Positions 24,878 to 32,806 of a DNA stretch of 64,000 nt are shown here, one piece after another. Origin of the DNA: Hymenobacter chitinivorans DSM 11115 (GTDB taxonomy: Bacteria > Bacteroidota > Bacteroidia > Cytophagales > Hymenobacteraceae). Numbering within the stretch: the first letter of the stretch is position 1; every line of letters begins with the position of its first letter. The notes under the pieces are model-generated. The model made no database searches, had not been told where the DNA came from, and worked only from the letters and a program-made list of their open reading frames with translations. Position numbers and translations under genes: made by a program. The stretch is taken from positions 2,170,001 to 2,234,000 of the forward strand of contig NZ_PGFA01000001.1 in the NCBI RefSeq assembly GCF_002797555.1, in the 5' to 3' direction.

Positions 24878-25591
24878 TTTCACCCCTAGCAAAAAGGACT
24901 GGGCGGCCTGGCGGTGGGCTTTCAGGTCGGCGGCGGCGCTGGCGTTGGCCAGCTCGTAGGAAGCCAGGGAAGCCTGGGCTTTCTGGCGCTCGGCCACCAG
25001 CTGCTGCTGAGTGGCCTGGAGCTGCTGGCTTTTGGCTTCGAGCTGCTTGGTGAGCTCGGCCAGTTCGGCCTGCAGGCGCTGCTCCTGGCCCGTGAGCTGC
25101 ACGATGGTGCTGGGCTGGGCATTGGCAATCTTGAGCTCCCCCATCTTTTCCTGGTGGCGCTCCAGCACCTTGTTGCGGTCGGCCACCAGCTTTTGCTCCA
25201 GCTGCTCGCCCGTGGTTAGCAGCGTGGCCGCGTCGAGGCCGGTGACGGCGGCAAAGGCGTGAAAGGCCGTCTGATAGAGCACCGGACCGGCCAGGCCGCT
25301 GGCGGCCATGCTCTTCACCATTTTGGTGTAGGCCACGAAATCCTTGCCGTCGCCGGCCAGCAGGGTGGCAATGTGGTCGAGGTGGCGCTGCTCGGGCTGG
25401 GTTACCGCCGCGGGCTGGTTCAGGGCGAAAGTGCCGGGACCGGGCGCCACGGGGAGTTGCTGCGGGGCCTGGGCTGGCAGCGGCTGCAGGGGCTGGGCGG
25501 GGCCTTTACTAGCCTTAGCCGGGGCACTGGGGTCGTCGCCTTCGACGAAGAAGTCTTTGGCGGCTTTGGCGAGGTTGTCGAAAAGGTCCAT
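24875..25591 (-). CDS. Coiled-coil protein of unknown function, first gene of the ABC/PspA-like cluster
   Basis: 238 aa, no signal peptide or membrane helix. Residues 1-75 have an amphipathic start (M-D-L-F-D-N-L-A-K-A-A-K-D-F-F) and a Pro/Gln/Ala linker. Residues 80-140 form a small helical module (L-L-A-G-D-G-K-D-F-V-A-Y-T-K-M-V-K-S-M). Residues 145-225 are a continuous coiled coil (Q-R-L-Q-A-E-L-A-E-L-T-K-Q-L-E-A-K). No family recognised. The coiled coil and its place ahead of the PspA-like gene suggest a cytosolic partner of that protein; this is inference from context. Confidence 0.65.
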   Translation of the reverse strand: MDLFDNLAKAAKDFFVEGDDPSAPAKASKGPAQPLQPLPAQAPQQLPVAPGPGTFALNQPAAVTQPEQRHLDHIATLLAGDGKDFVAYTKMVKSMAASGLAGPVLYQTAFHAFAAVTGLDAATLLTTGEQLEQKLVADRNKVLERHQEKMGELKIANAQPSTIVQLTGQEQRLQAELAELTKQLEAKSQQLQATQQQLVAERQKAQASLASYELANASAAADLKAHRQAAQSFLLGVK

Positions 25592-26204
25592 GGGAGCGGC
25601 AGGTTAGATGCTTGGTGATATGGCCTCTTTGCCAAGACCAGTGCCGCCGCCGGATTTAATTCCAAGTCATATTCACAATTAATTGATTATCAAACTATAA
25701 AAATATTATCAGGCTAACTTTACCCACCAGCCGCGCGGCCACCCCTTCCATTTTGGTAGGATCATTTGCCAAAACAGCACGCTGCACCGGCCCCGCAGCA
25801 GCAAGCCCGGCCGTGAGCAGAAGTCGCCGGGGCCGCCAATGGCGGCTCTCATTTTTGCCAAATGGCAAGTACCGTCCGGTAGCTTATGGGGCAGCAGTAA
25901 CGGGTACGGGGCTACACGGTGTTTGCCGAGCTGACCAAATTCGGGGAGTATGCTGAGCAGCTGCGGGGCTGCTTACGGGCCGGGAAGCGGCAGCTCCCCG
26001 TGCAGGCCTACCCGATTACGGCAGTCCACGCCGCTGCTATTGGAGTAGCGCCTACCGGGAAGCCCCGCCGGCCGCGTAAAAGGCGAAGGGCGGTTAACCG
26101 GTCCAGGGTGGTCAATAGTCCGGCTCGGGCCCGCGCGCAGCTTTGCGACTAACTCCCGTTATTTGTCTTTCTGCCTGCTCCTACTCTCACCTCCTGTTGC
26201 TTTC
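25592..26204. other. Intergenic region with TTGCCA palindrome, no gene seen
   Basis: About 610 bp between the divergent coiled-coil and nuclease genes. It holds an AT-rich patch (25665-25715) likely to contain the promoter of the minus-strand cluster. At 25855-25868 there is a perfect palindrome TTGCCA-AA-TGGCAA with a half site TTGCCA at 25766-25771, which could be an operator. Short frames here show no family signature. Confidence 0.45.
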
Positions 26205-27077
26205 ATGAATACCAGTAAATTCTCTGCCACCGCCCTGCTGGCGCTGGGCCTGCTTGCGGGCGCCTGCTCCAAGGAAACCGAAGAAGTAAAGCCCGTCGTC
26301 CCGGAAGTACCACTGCCCCCGCTGCCCGAGCACATTACCCTGGGCAACCCCAGCGGCGCCGTTACGGACGCCGCCCAGCCCTCCAATTACCTGCTGCTGA
26401 AAACCCAGTACGCCCTGTCTTACCACCGTGACCGGGGCATTCCCAATTGGGTAAGCTGGCACCTGAGCCCAGAGTGGCTGGGCACCGCCGCCCGCCAGGA
26501 CGACTTCCGCGCCGATGCTACTTTGCCCGCCGGCTGGTACCAGGTCCAAACCGGCAGCTATACTGTCTCGGGCTTCGACCGGGGCCACAACTGCCCTTCC
26601 GCCGACCGCACCACAACGGTGGCCGACAACTCAGCGACGTTCCTGATGACCAACATGGTGCCCCAGGCCCCGCGCAACAACCAGCAAACCTGGGCCAACC
26701 TGGAAGGCTACTGCCGTACGCTGGTGGATCAGGGCAACGAGTTGTATATCGTAATGGGTAACTACGGCAAAGGCGGCACCGGCTCCAGCGGCTACAAGGA
26801 AACCCTCGACAACGGCCGCGTGACGGTGCCCCAGCGCATCTGGAAAGTTATTGTGGTGCTCCCCCAGGGCAACGACGATGTGAGCCGGGTCAGCAGCAGC
26901 ACCCGGGTTATTGCCGTGGATACGCCTAACGACAACTCCCTCAGCACCACCTGGGGCACCTACCGTACTACCGTCGACGCCATCGAAACGGCTACCGGCT
27001 ACGATATCATGGCGCGGGTGCCCACGGCAATTCAGGCGACGCTGGAAGCCAAGGTGGACAGCGGGCCAACGCAGTGA
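26205..27077 (+). CDS. DNA/RNA non-specific endonuclease (NUC family), lipoprotein
   Basis: 290 aa. Residues 1-20 are a lipoprotein signal with lipobox L-A-G-A-C. The mature enzyme has the NUC signature G-F-D-R-G-H-N-C-P-S-A-D-R-T with the catalytic His in D-R-G-H, and the Mg-binding Asn region T-N-M-V-P-Q-A-P-R-N-N-Q-Q-T-W-A-N-L-E. It is a sugar-non-specific nuclease likely exposed at the cell surface, where it could degrade external DNA for phosphate or nutrients. ATG at 26205 gives the lipobox signal directly. It is transcribed away from the coiled-coil gene and ends at a strong hairpin. Confidence 0.9.
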   Translation: MNTSKFSATALLALGLLAGACSKETEEVKPVVPEVPLPPLPEHITLGNPSGAVTDAAQPSNYLLLKTQYALSYHRDRGIPNWVSWHLSPEWLGTAARQDDFRADATLPAGWYQVQTGSYTVSGFDRGHNCPSADRTTTVADNSATFLMTNMVPQAPRNNQQTWANLEGYCRTLVDQGNELYIVMGNYGKGGTGSSGYKETLDNGRVTVPQRIWKVIVVLPQGNDDVSRVSSSTRVIAVDTPNDNSLSTTWGTYRTTVDAIETATGYDIMARVPTAIQATLEAKVDSGPTQ

Positions 27078-27118
27078 GTTGAAGTTGTTTCAACTTTTGG
27101 GTATATCCTTTTGTATAA

Positions 27119-27162
27119 ACAGCACAACGGCCATCGGAATACTCTGGTGGCCGTTGTGCTGT
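27119..27162. terminator. Hairpin terminator between convergent genes
   Basis: Perfect 15-bp arms (27119-27133 and 27148-27162; ACAGCACAACGGCCA on the left), loop 14 nt, T-rich on both sides. It serves the nuclease and perhaps the convergent kinase gene. Confidence 0.75.
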
Positions 27163-27195
27163 CTGCTTTAACGCAACAGCGGCTAGCGGTTGACG

Positions 27196-28977
27196 TTAGC
27201 CGACGGCGGGCAGCGTGAAATGAAACGTGCTGCCCGCGCCCAGCTCACTTTCCACCCACAGCCGCCCGCCCTGGGAGGTGATGAATTCCCGGGCAATGCT
27301 CAGGCCCAGGCCAGAGCCGCCGCGGTAGCCGGTTTTGTCGGGAATCTGGGCGAAGCGCTGGAAGATCCGCTCGTGGTGGTCGGCGGCAATGCCCGGGCCG
27401 TGGTCCTGCACGCTGACCTGCACCAAGCTGCCGGCCGGCGCGGCCCGCACGGTTAGGGCCTCCCCGACCGGGGAATAGCGGGTAGCGTTGGCCAGCAGAT
27501 TGATAAGCACCCAGGTGGTTTTTTCCACGTCGGCACGCACGGCGGGTAGATTCTCCGGCAACTGCACTTCCAGGCGCAGCTGCTTGTCGCGAAGCTGGGC
27601 CTGCACGGTAGCGGTGGCATAGCCCACGATATCGGCCAGACTGGTGGGGCGCACGTCAAGCTGGATGCCGGCCCCGGCGTCGAGGCGGGACACGTCGAGC
27701 AGCTCGGCCACCATGCGCTGCAGGCGCTGGGTTTCCTGGCGCACGTCGCCGGTGATACGCAGACGCTCCTCGGCCGGCAGACGCTCGTCGAGCAGCAGGC
27801 GCAGGTTGATGTTCATGCTGGAAAGCGGGGTTTTGAGCTCGTGCGAGACGGTGGCCAGGAAGTTGGACTTGACCTGATCCAGCTTCTTGAAATCCGACAC
27901 GTTGCGCAAAGTCAGGATCTGACCCACAAACTCGGTCTTCTCGGTAGCCGCGTTGAAGGACACCAGCTCCTGCACGGCCAAGCGGTAAAAGGCTTCCTCC
28001 CCGCGCTGACTGATGTGCAGCAGCGGGGCTTCGGCCACGGCGGCGGCCCGGTTGGGCGCGTCGAGCGGGCGGAGCATGGTTTGCAGCAGGTCGTTGTGCA
28101 AGCGCAAAACCGGCGCCGACTGGCCCACCACTTGCTCCGGGGGCAGGCCCAGCAGCTCGCACATCACGGGGTTGGCCAGCAGAATGCGGCGGTGCTCATC
28201 GAGCAGCAGCAGGCCCTCATCCAGGGTATTGACGATGCTGGCGGCCCGGTTGCGCTCGGTTATCAGCTCGGCAGCGGTGGAGGTGCGGTACTCACGCAGC
28301 TGGCTCAGCATGCGGTTGAAGGCCCGGGCCACCTGCCCAAACTCGTCGGTGCTTTCCTGGGGGATGCTGCCCGAAAAGTCGCGCTCGGTGGCGTGGTTCA
28401 GGGCCGCGGTGAGCTTGCGCAGGGGCTGCACGGCGGCCTCGGGCACGCTGCCCACCAGGCCCAGGGCTAATAGCGTGGCCAGGGTCAGGAAGACGAGCAG
28501 GTTGCGGTTGGCCGCGTCGGCGCGGCGGTTGGCCTGCTCGGTTTTGCGGGTCAGGGCCGCCGTATTCACTTCCACCATCTGGTAGGTCAGGCGGCGCAGC
28601 TCGGCCACGGCCGGCCCGCCGGCCGCCAGGGCCGCGGTGGTTGGCGCGGTGCGCTGCAGCTGCTGGAGCAGCCCCAGGCGCTGCCCGAGTTCCTCGACCA
28701 CCTCCTGCTCCCCGGCCTCGGTGATGTTGCGGCTTTCCTTGCGCAGGGCGGCGGCAAAGCGGGCCGTGGCCGCCGTATCGGTCAGGGGCTGCCGGGCCAG
28801 CTCATCCAGGCCGCGCAGCATCTGCTGGCCCAGCGTGACGGAGTAGAGGTTGGCCACCAGTACGTCGCGGGAGCTGCGGTCGAGCTGCCGCAGGGAGTAG
28901 TAGCCGTAGCCGCCGATGCTAAGCAGCAGCAGCAGCATGGCCAGAAACCCCAGGTTGATTTTGGTTTTCAGATTCAT
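27196..28977 (-). CDS. Membrane sensor histidine kinase of the kdp locus
   Basis: 593 aa. TM1 about 9-29, TM2 about 158-176, HAMP 177-232, PAS 240-350, HisKA with His379 in T-V-S-H-E-L-K-T-P-L, then N box N-L-L-A-N-A-T-R-Y-S, D-H-G-P-G-I-A, F-Q-R-F-A-Q and G-G-S-G-L-G-L-S-I. It is a close paralogue of the kinase at 14253 (same domain order, shared N-F-L-A-T-V-S-H-E-L-K-T-P-L and D-F-K-K-L-D-Q-V-K-S). ATG 28977 starts the first membrane helix; an open stretch upstream lies in a repeat element. It follows the kdpD input gene and probably supplies the kinase part that this short KdpD lacks, acting on the NtrC-type regulator at 37227. Confidence 0.92.
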   Translation of the reverse strand: MNLKTKINLGFLAMLLLLLSIGGYGYYSLRQLDRSSRDVLVANLYSVTLGQQMLRGLDELARQPLTDTAATARFAAALRKESRNITEAGEQEVVEELGQRLGLLQQLQRTAPTTAALAAGGPAVAELRRLTYQMVEVNTAALTRKTEQANRRADAANRNLLVFLTLATLLALGLVGSVPEAAVQPLRKLTAALNHATERDFSGSIPQESTDEFGQVARAFNRMLSQLREYRTSTAAELITERNRAASIVNTLDEGLLLLDEHRRILLANPVMCELLGLPPEQVVGQSAPVLRLHNDLLQTMLRPLDAPNRAAAVAEAPLLHISQRGEEAFYRLAVQELVSFNAATEKTEFVGQILTLRNVSDFKKLDQVKSNFLATVSHELKTPLSSMNINLRLLLDERLPAEERLRITGDVRQETQRLQRMVAELLDVSRLDAGAGIQLDVRPTSLADIVGYATATVQAQLRDKQLRLEVQLPENLPAVRADVEKTTWVLINLLANATRYSPVGEALTVRAAPAGSLVQVSVQDHGPGIAADHHERIFQRFAQIPDKTGYRGGSGLGLSIAREFITSQGGRLWVESELGAGSTFHFTLPAVG

Positions 28978-29015
28978 TCGAAGCGGGAAAGCAGAAGGTG
29001 AGTGGGCGCAGCGCC

Positions 29016-29237
29016 GTCCTGTCGAGCAGCGGGAGACATCTCGCCTGCAATGGTACTCAATGATCGTGGCAAAGAAGTGGCCGAGCTGCTTGATCTGGCG
29101 GCCGGCCGAACGGAAGCATTCCTGCCGTTGATAATGAATGGGCATGGCGTTACAGCCGTAGAGAAGCTCCGGCTGCGCGCAACGCTAGGTCAAGCACTAC
29201 GACGGCACGCGAAATGCCTCGCGCCGCTGGACAGGAC
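29016..29237. repeat. Inverted-repeat element of about 220 bp between kdpD and kinase genes
   Basis: GTCCTGTCGAGCAGCGGGAG near the left end (29016) is an imperfect reverse complement of the right end (29200-29237, CTCGCGCCGCTGGACAGGAC). The arms extend for about 35 bp. It shows no similarity to elements A and B. The inner part has no gene. Confidence 0.6.
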
Positions 29238-29265
29238 GTTCTATTTCAGCGCCCGGAGTTGTCGG

Positions 29266-30450
29266 CTAGTACGTTACCAGGTACACGTCCAGGTCCTGAC
29301 CGGTGCGGGCCACGGCACGCAGCAGGTCCTGGGTCACGCCGCGGCGGACTTGCTCCCACCAGCTTTTCTCCCGGGTAATACCGCAGACGAGCAGCGTGGC
29401 GTTTTTCTCGGCGGCCACCCGGCCGATAGTCCCCACGATGTCGTCGGACTTGACGCGCAAAATCTGGGCGCCCAGCTCGATGGCCAGCTGCAGGTTGCTG
29501 AGCAGGCGGCGCTGGGTGGCCAGGTTGATCCGGTCGGCGGCTTCACGGCTGGTCTGCACGTAGAGCACGTACCAGGCGGCGGCCGAAAACCGGTCGGCGA
29601 GGCGGGAAGTTTTGCGGATGATTTCCCGGGCCGCCCGGTCGTTGGCGTTGATGCAAGCCAGCAGCCGGTCGTCGTTGCGGCGCTGGGGAGCCACGGCCAG
29701 GGCCCCGCCGGCGTCGGTTTCGACCTGGTGGCTGAGCAGCTGGGCCACTTCGCGCACGGCCAGGCGGCGCAGCTGGAGCAGGTTTTCGGCCTGAAAGAAG
29801 TTCATTAGGGCCGTGGGCACCTTGGCCGGGTCGTAGATTTTGCCTTCCTCCAGGCGGGTACGCAGCTCCCCCACCGTCAAATCCACATTTACGACTTCAT
29901 CAGCCTGCTTGAGGAGCTGGTCCGGAACCCGCTCGGTGACGTCGGTGCCGGTGATTTTGAAAACCTGGTCGTGCAGGCTTTCCAGATGCTGCACATTGAC
30001 GGCCGTAATAACCGAAATGCCGCTTTTCACCAGAAACTCCACGTCCTGCCAGCGCTTTTCGTGGCGGGAGCCGGGCACGTTGGAGTGGGCCAGCTCGTCG
30101 ACAACAACTACCTGGGGGCGGCGCTGCACGATGCTTTCCAGGTCCATTTCCTCCAGGGCCCGGCCCTTGTAGAAGAGCTGCTTGCGGGGCAGCAGCGGCA
30201 GGCCCGGCAGCTGGGCCACGGTGCCGGCCCGACCGTGGGTTTCGACGTAGCCCAGCAGCACGTCCACGCCGTGCTAGTGCAACTCCCGGGCTTCCTGGAG
30301 CAGGCGGTAGGTTTTGCCCACGCCGGCGGCCAGGCCCAGATACACCTTGAGCGTACCGCGCCGCTTGCCCTGCACCAGGCGCAGAAACCGCTCGGCCGAC
30401 TGGTCGCGCTGGTCTTGCTCGGGGGAAGTGGATGGATTGATGGCGGACAC
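29266..30450 (-). pseudogene. kdpD: kdpD input-domain gene interrupted by an in-frame TAG
   Basis: Reading from GTG 30450, 14 bp after the porin stop, the frame gives the KdpD N-terminal ATP-binding domain: V-Y-L-G-L-A-A-G-V-G-K-T (Walker A) at about residues 36-47, then R-E-L-H and a TAG at 30276-30274 (codon 59). Then H-G-V-D-V-L-L-G-Y-V-E-T-H-G-R, D-E-L-A-H-S-N-V-P-G-S-R-H and a universal-stress-like domain from about 250 on. Without the stop the product would be 394 residues: the KdpD/USP input part without membrane helices or kinase, a short form known in this phylum. A C-to-T change from CAG (Gln) would explain the stop. A restart at GTG 30267 would lose Walker A. Sequencing error remains possible. 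Confidence 0.85.
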
Positions 30451-30464
30451 GGGAAAGAAGCGGG

Positions 30465-31577
30465 TTAGAACGACAAGGCCACGCTGGTCGTCAGGTTGCC
30501 GTACTGGTTAGTGGCGCGGCCGTCATGCTGCTGAAAAATGGCGTTTTCAGCATTGAGGTAACGGCCCTCTACGCGCACCAGCACGTGGTCGGTGGGCGCG
30601 TAATCCAGGTTGAAGGAGCCGCCGCGGGCCCGAAAATCCGCATCGGTAGCGGCCGGCTGCAGGCTGCTGATAACTACCCCGCGCTGGGCATAGTAGTATT
30701 CGCCGCGCAGCGTGCCGGAGAGCTTGTCGGCCAGCTTGAGCCGGGCAAAAGCCGCGGCCGTGTGCCAAGTGTCGGAGCCCTGGCGGCCGGCGCTTTGCTG
30801 GGTACCGATATCAAACACGGCGGCCAGGCTCAGCCGGTCGGTGGCGGCGTAGGTCAGGTAGAAGTCGTGGAAGAAGCGGCGGCGGCGCAGCGAATCCTGG
30901 GGCTGCTCGTTGCCCAGAAAGGTGCTGGAGTTGAGCAGCAGCTGGGCCGTGGGCTTCCACTGCAGCTGGGTGCCGAGGGCCTTGGCCTGGTTGGTTTCCC
31001 GGATATTCTGCCAGCCGTTGAGCACCAGGGCCGTGGCCGTGAATTGGGGACTGACTTCGTAGCTAAAGCGGGCCCCGGCCTCGTAGTAGGGCGAGTTTTC
31101 GGCCATCAACGAGCGGGTCAGCGTCCAGTTGTCCTTGCTGATGGCCGATTCGAAGCCAATGTGGGAGCCGAAAATGCCCACGTCGAGCCAGGCTTTCTGG
31201 AAGGGCCGGAAACCGGCGTAGGCCTCGTAGATGTGCTTGAATACCGGGTCTTCGGCGGCGTAGTTGGCCGCCACGTAGGAGCCGGCGTGCAGGCCCACAG
31301 CCCCGCGCACCCGCCCGTCGTCGTAGCGCAGGCCCACCAGGCCCTGGTTGACGGTAAACTCGTTTTGGCGGTTGTGGGAATACAGGAAGCCCGGGCGGGT
31401 GTTGGTGGCCGGGTGCTTGAAATCGAAGCCGTAATAGGCGTCCACGAAGCCGTAGTAGGTGAGCGGATTGACCGGGGCGGCCGGTGTGGCAGTAACCGTA
31501 TCGGCTACTGCGGGAGCCTGGGCCAGCGCGGCGCCGGTAGCGGTGAGCAGCAGGCCCAGGGTTAGGAAGTGTTTCAT
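30465..31577 (-). CDS. Outer membrane beta-barrel porin of the kdp locus
   Basis: 370 aa. Signal peptide at residues 1-20 (ending A-A-L-A-Q). The barrel begins at Y-Y-G-F-V-D-A-Y-Y-G-F-D-F and ends N-L-T-T-S-V-A-L-S-F. It belongs to the BBP2/OmpL-like porin group and is a clear paralogue of the protein at 16032 (shared S-K-D-N-W-T-L-T-R-S-L-M-A-E-N-S-P-Y-Y-E, L-G-T-Q-L-Q-W-K-P-T-A). Its place between kdpC and kdpD, with short gaps, suggests it lets K+ (or other cations) through the outer membrane when potassium is scarce; this is inference from position. Confidence 0.85.
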   Translation of the reverse strand: MKHFLTLGLLLTATGAALAQAPAVADTVTATPAAPVNPLTYYGFVDAYYGFDFKHPATNTRPGFLYSHNRQNEFTVNQGLVGLRYDDGRVRGAVGLHAGSYVAANYAAEDPVFKHIYEAYAGFRPFQKAWLDVGIFGSHIGFESAISKDNWTLTRSLMAENSPYYEAGARFSYEVSPQFTATALVLNGWQNIRETNQAKALGTQLQWKPTAQLLLNSSTFLGNEQPQDSLRRRRFFHDFYLTYAATDRLSLAAVFDIGTQQSAGRQGSDTWHTAAAFARLKLADKLSGTLRGEYYYAQRGVVISSLQPAATDADFRARGGSFNLDYAPTDHVLVRVEGRYLNAENAIFQQHDGRATNQYGNLTTSVALSF

Positions 31578-31663
31578 ACAGAGTCGCCAGCGGGGCGAAG
31601 GAGAGGTTCCGGGCTGTTTAAGGTTCAGGCCAGCCCTGGTGAAGAGGAAAAAGAAAGGTGCTA

Positions 31664-32236
31664 TTAGCGCAGCGGGGCCAGCTCGTCGAGGGCCAGGTTC
31701 AACGCCAGCACGTTGACCTTGGCCGGGCCGAAAAAGGCGAAGATGGGCTCCTCCACGTGGGCCGCTACCAGCTCCCGGACGCGGGCCTCGGGCAAGCGGC
31801 GCAGGCGGGCCACCCGCGCCACCTGAGCGTAGGCACCCTCCGGCGACAGGTGCGGGTCGAGGCCCGAGCCGCTGGCCGTGACCAGCTCGGCGGGCACTTC
31901 CCCGGCCTTCACCGTGGGATTCTGCTGCAAAAAGGCCTCCACCCGGGTGTGGACTTCGGCCAGGTACACCGGGTTCGATGGGCCCTTGTTGGAGCCGCTG
32001 GAGGCATCGGCGTGGTAGTCGGCCGCCGAGGGGCGGGAGGTGAAGTACTCGGGCCGGTCGAACTTCTGGCCCACGTTGGCAAAGCCCACGACCCGACCTT
32101 TATGGTTGACTTGCACGCCTTCCCCGCGGCCGGGTGCCACCTGGGCGGCGGCCCACACCAGGGCCGGATACAGTCCGCAGCACAGCACGAGCATGACCAG
32201 CGTGAGGCGTAGAGCGGGAATGAGTTGAGTTTTCAT
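31664..32236 (-). CDS. kdpC: Potassium-transporting ATPase subunit KdpC
   Basis: 190 aa. KdpC helps assemble the KdpFABC pump and increases its ATP affinity. One N-terminal membrane helix (residues 8-30, A-L-R-L-T-L-V-M-L-V-L-C-C-G-L-Y-P). The periplasmic part has the family motifs G-Q-K-F-D-R-P-E-Y-F-T-S-R-P-S-A, N-K-G-P-S-N-P-V-Y, T-A-S-G-S-G-L-D-P-H-L-S-P-E-G-A and A-R-L-R-R-L-P-E-A-R-V. ATG 32236 is chosen because the longer frame adds residues unlike any KdpC. It is separated from kdpB by a gene on the opposite strand. Confidence 0.95.
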   Translation of the reverse strand: MKTQLIPALRLTLVMLVLCCGLYPALVWAAAQVAPGRGEGVQVNHKGRVVGFANVGQKFDRPEYFTSRPSAADYHADASSGSNKGPSNPVYLAEVHTRVEAFLQQNPTVKAGEVPAELVTASGSGLDPHLSPEGAYAQVARVARLRRLPEARVRELVAAHVEEPIFAFFGPAKVNVLALNLALDELAPLR

Positions 32237-32255
32237 GGTTGATTGTATCAATTGG

Positions 32256-32263
32256 TACATTTG
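32256..32263 (+). promoter_or_regulatory. Bacteroidota -7 promoter element of the 32298 gene
   Basis: TACATTTG exactly fits TAnnTTTG, with a TTG near 32239-32241. It is 34 bp before ATG 32298 and only 4 bp before an earlier in-frame ATG (32268), which favours the later start. Confidence 0.5.
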
Positions 32264-32297
32264 AGGTATGCCCGGCAGCCCGATTCCCGACAATCAG

Positions 32298-32804
32298 ATG
32301 GTCACAGTGATGGTGGCCGAAACCACTTTCGCGGTTCTGACCATGCCGGGCAAGAAGTATCGGGTTGACTTTGTAGAAAAAGCGGAAGCGCTTCTCAAGC
32401 CGGGAATGCGGGGAAAATTCTTCAGTTGCTCAGAGCATCCGCTGCTGCTGCGCTACAACAGCGGCTCGGTGTCGGTCTACATTAATTCGCTTCCACAAGA
32501 CCCACAAAGCCTGTTTGGCGAGATTCAAGCGCGAATCCAAGCTTTATTGCAAAGCTGGCGGGATTGGCGGGAGGAGTACAGCGCAAAGCAACTTCTGCGA
32601 AACCTGGCGGAGGGCACTGGGCTGCTTCTGGATGCACCTGTCCCGGTAGCCAAAGCCGTTATTGCAGCCTGCACTGCGCATGGCGTAGCAACCTGGGTTG
32701 CTGACCCTCTGGAGCTTGAGACCGAAGCCACTCCTGCGTTTCACTTGCTGCTAGTTGGTGACGGCTACGTCATTGCGGAGGACTTCCGTTTCGTGCCGCT
32801 TTAG
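32298..32804 (+). CDS. Unknown protein encoded inside the kdp operon on the opposite strand
   Basis: 168 aa from ATG 32298 (a start at 32268 would add 10 residues but sits on the promoter word). Not recognised. Soluble, no signal peptide; an alpha/beta start (M-V-T-V-M-V-A-E-T-T-F-A-V-L), a helical middle (Q-A-L-L-Q-S-W-R-D-W-R-E-E-Y) and a final V-I-A-E-D-F-R-F-V-P-L. Base use is slightly less GC-rich than in kdpB. It is divergent from kdpC and ends 2 bp before the convergent kdpB end, so it splits the kdp operon. Whether it is kdp-related or a recent insertion is unclear. Confidence 0.65.
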   Translation: MVTVMVAETTFAVLTMPGKKYRVDFVEKAEALLKPGMRGKFFSCSEHPLLLRYNSGSVSVYINSLPQDPQSLFGEIQARIQALLQSWRDWREEYSAKQLLRNLAEGTGLLLDAPVPVAKAVIAACTAHGVATWVADPLELETEATPAFHLLLVGDGYVIAEDFRFVPL

Positions 32805-32806
32805 CC

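Noticed and set aside
25753-26152. Two short plus-strand frames before the nuclease gene
   Set aside because: No family signature, composition like random high-GC sequence, and they overlap a palindromic likely regulatory region.
29266-30267. KdpD gene starting at GTG 30267
   Set aside because: It would lack Walker A, which is present in the same frame just upstream of a single TAG; an interrupted longer gene explains the sequence better.
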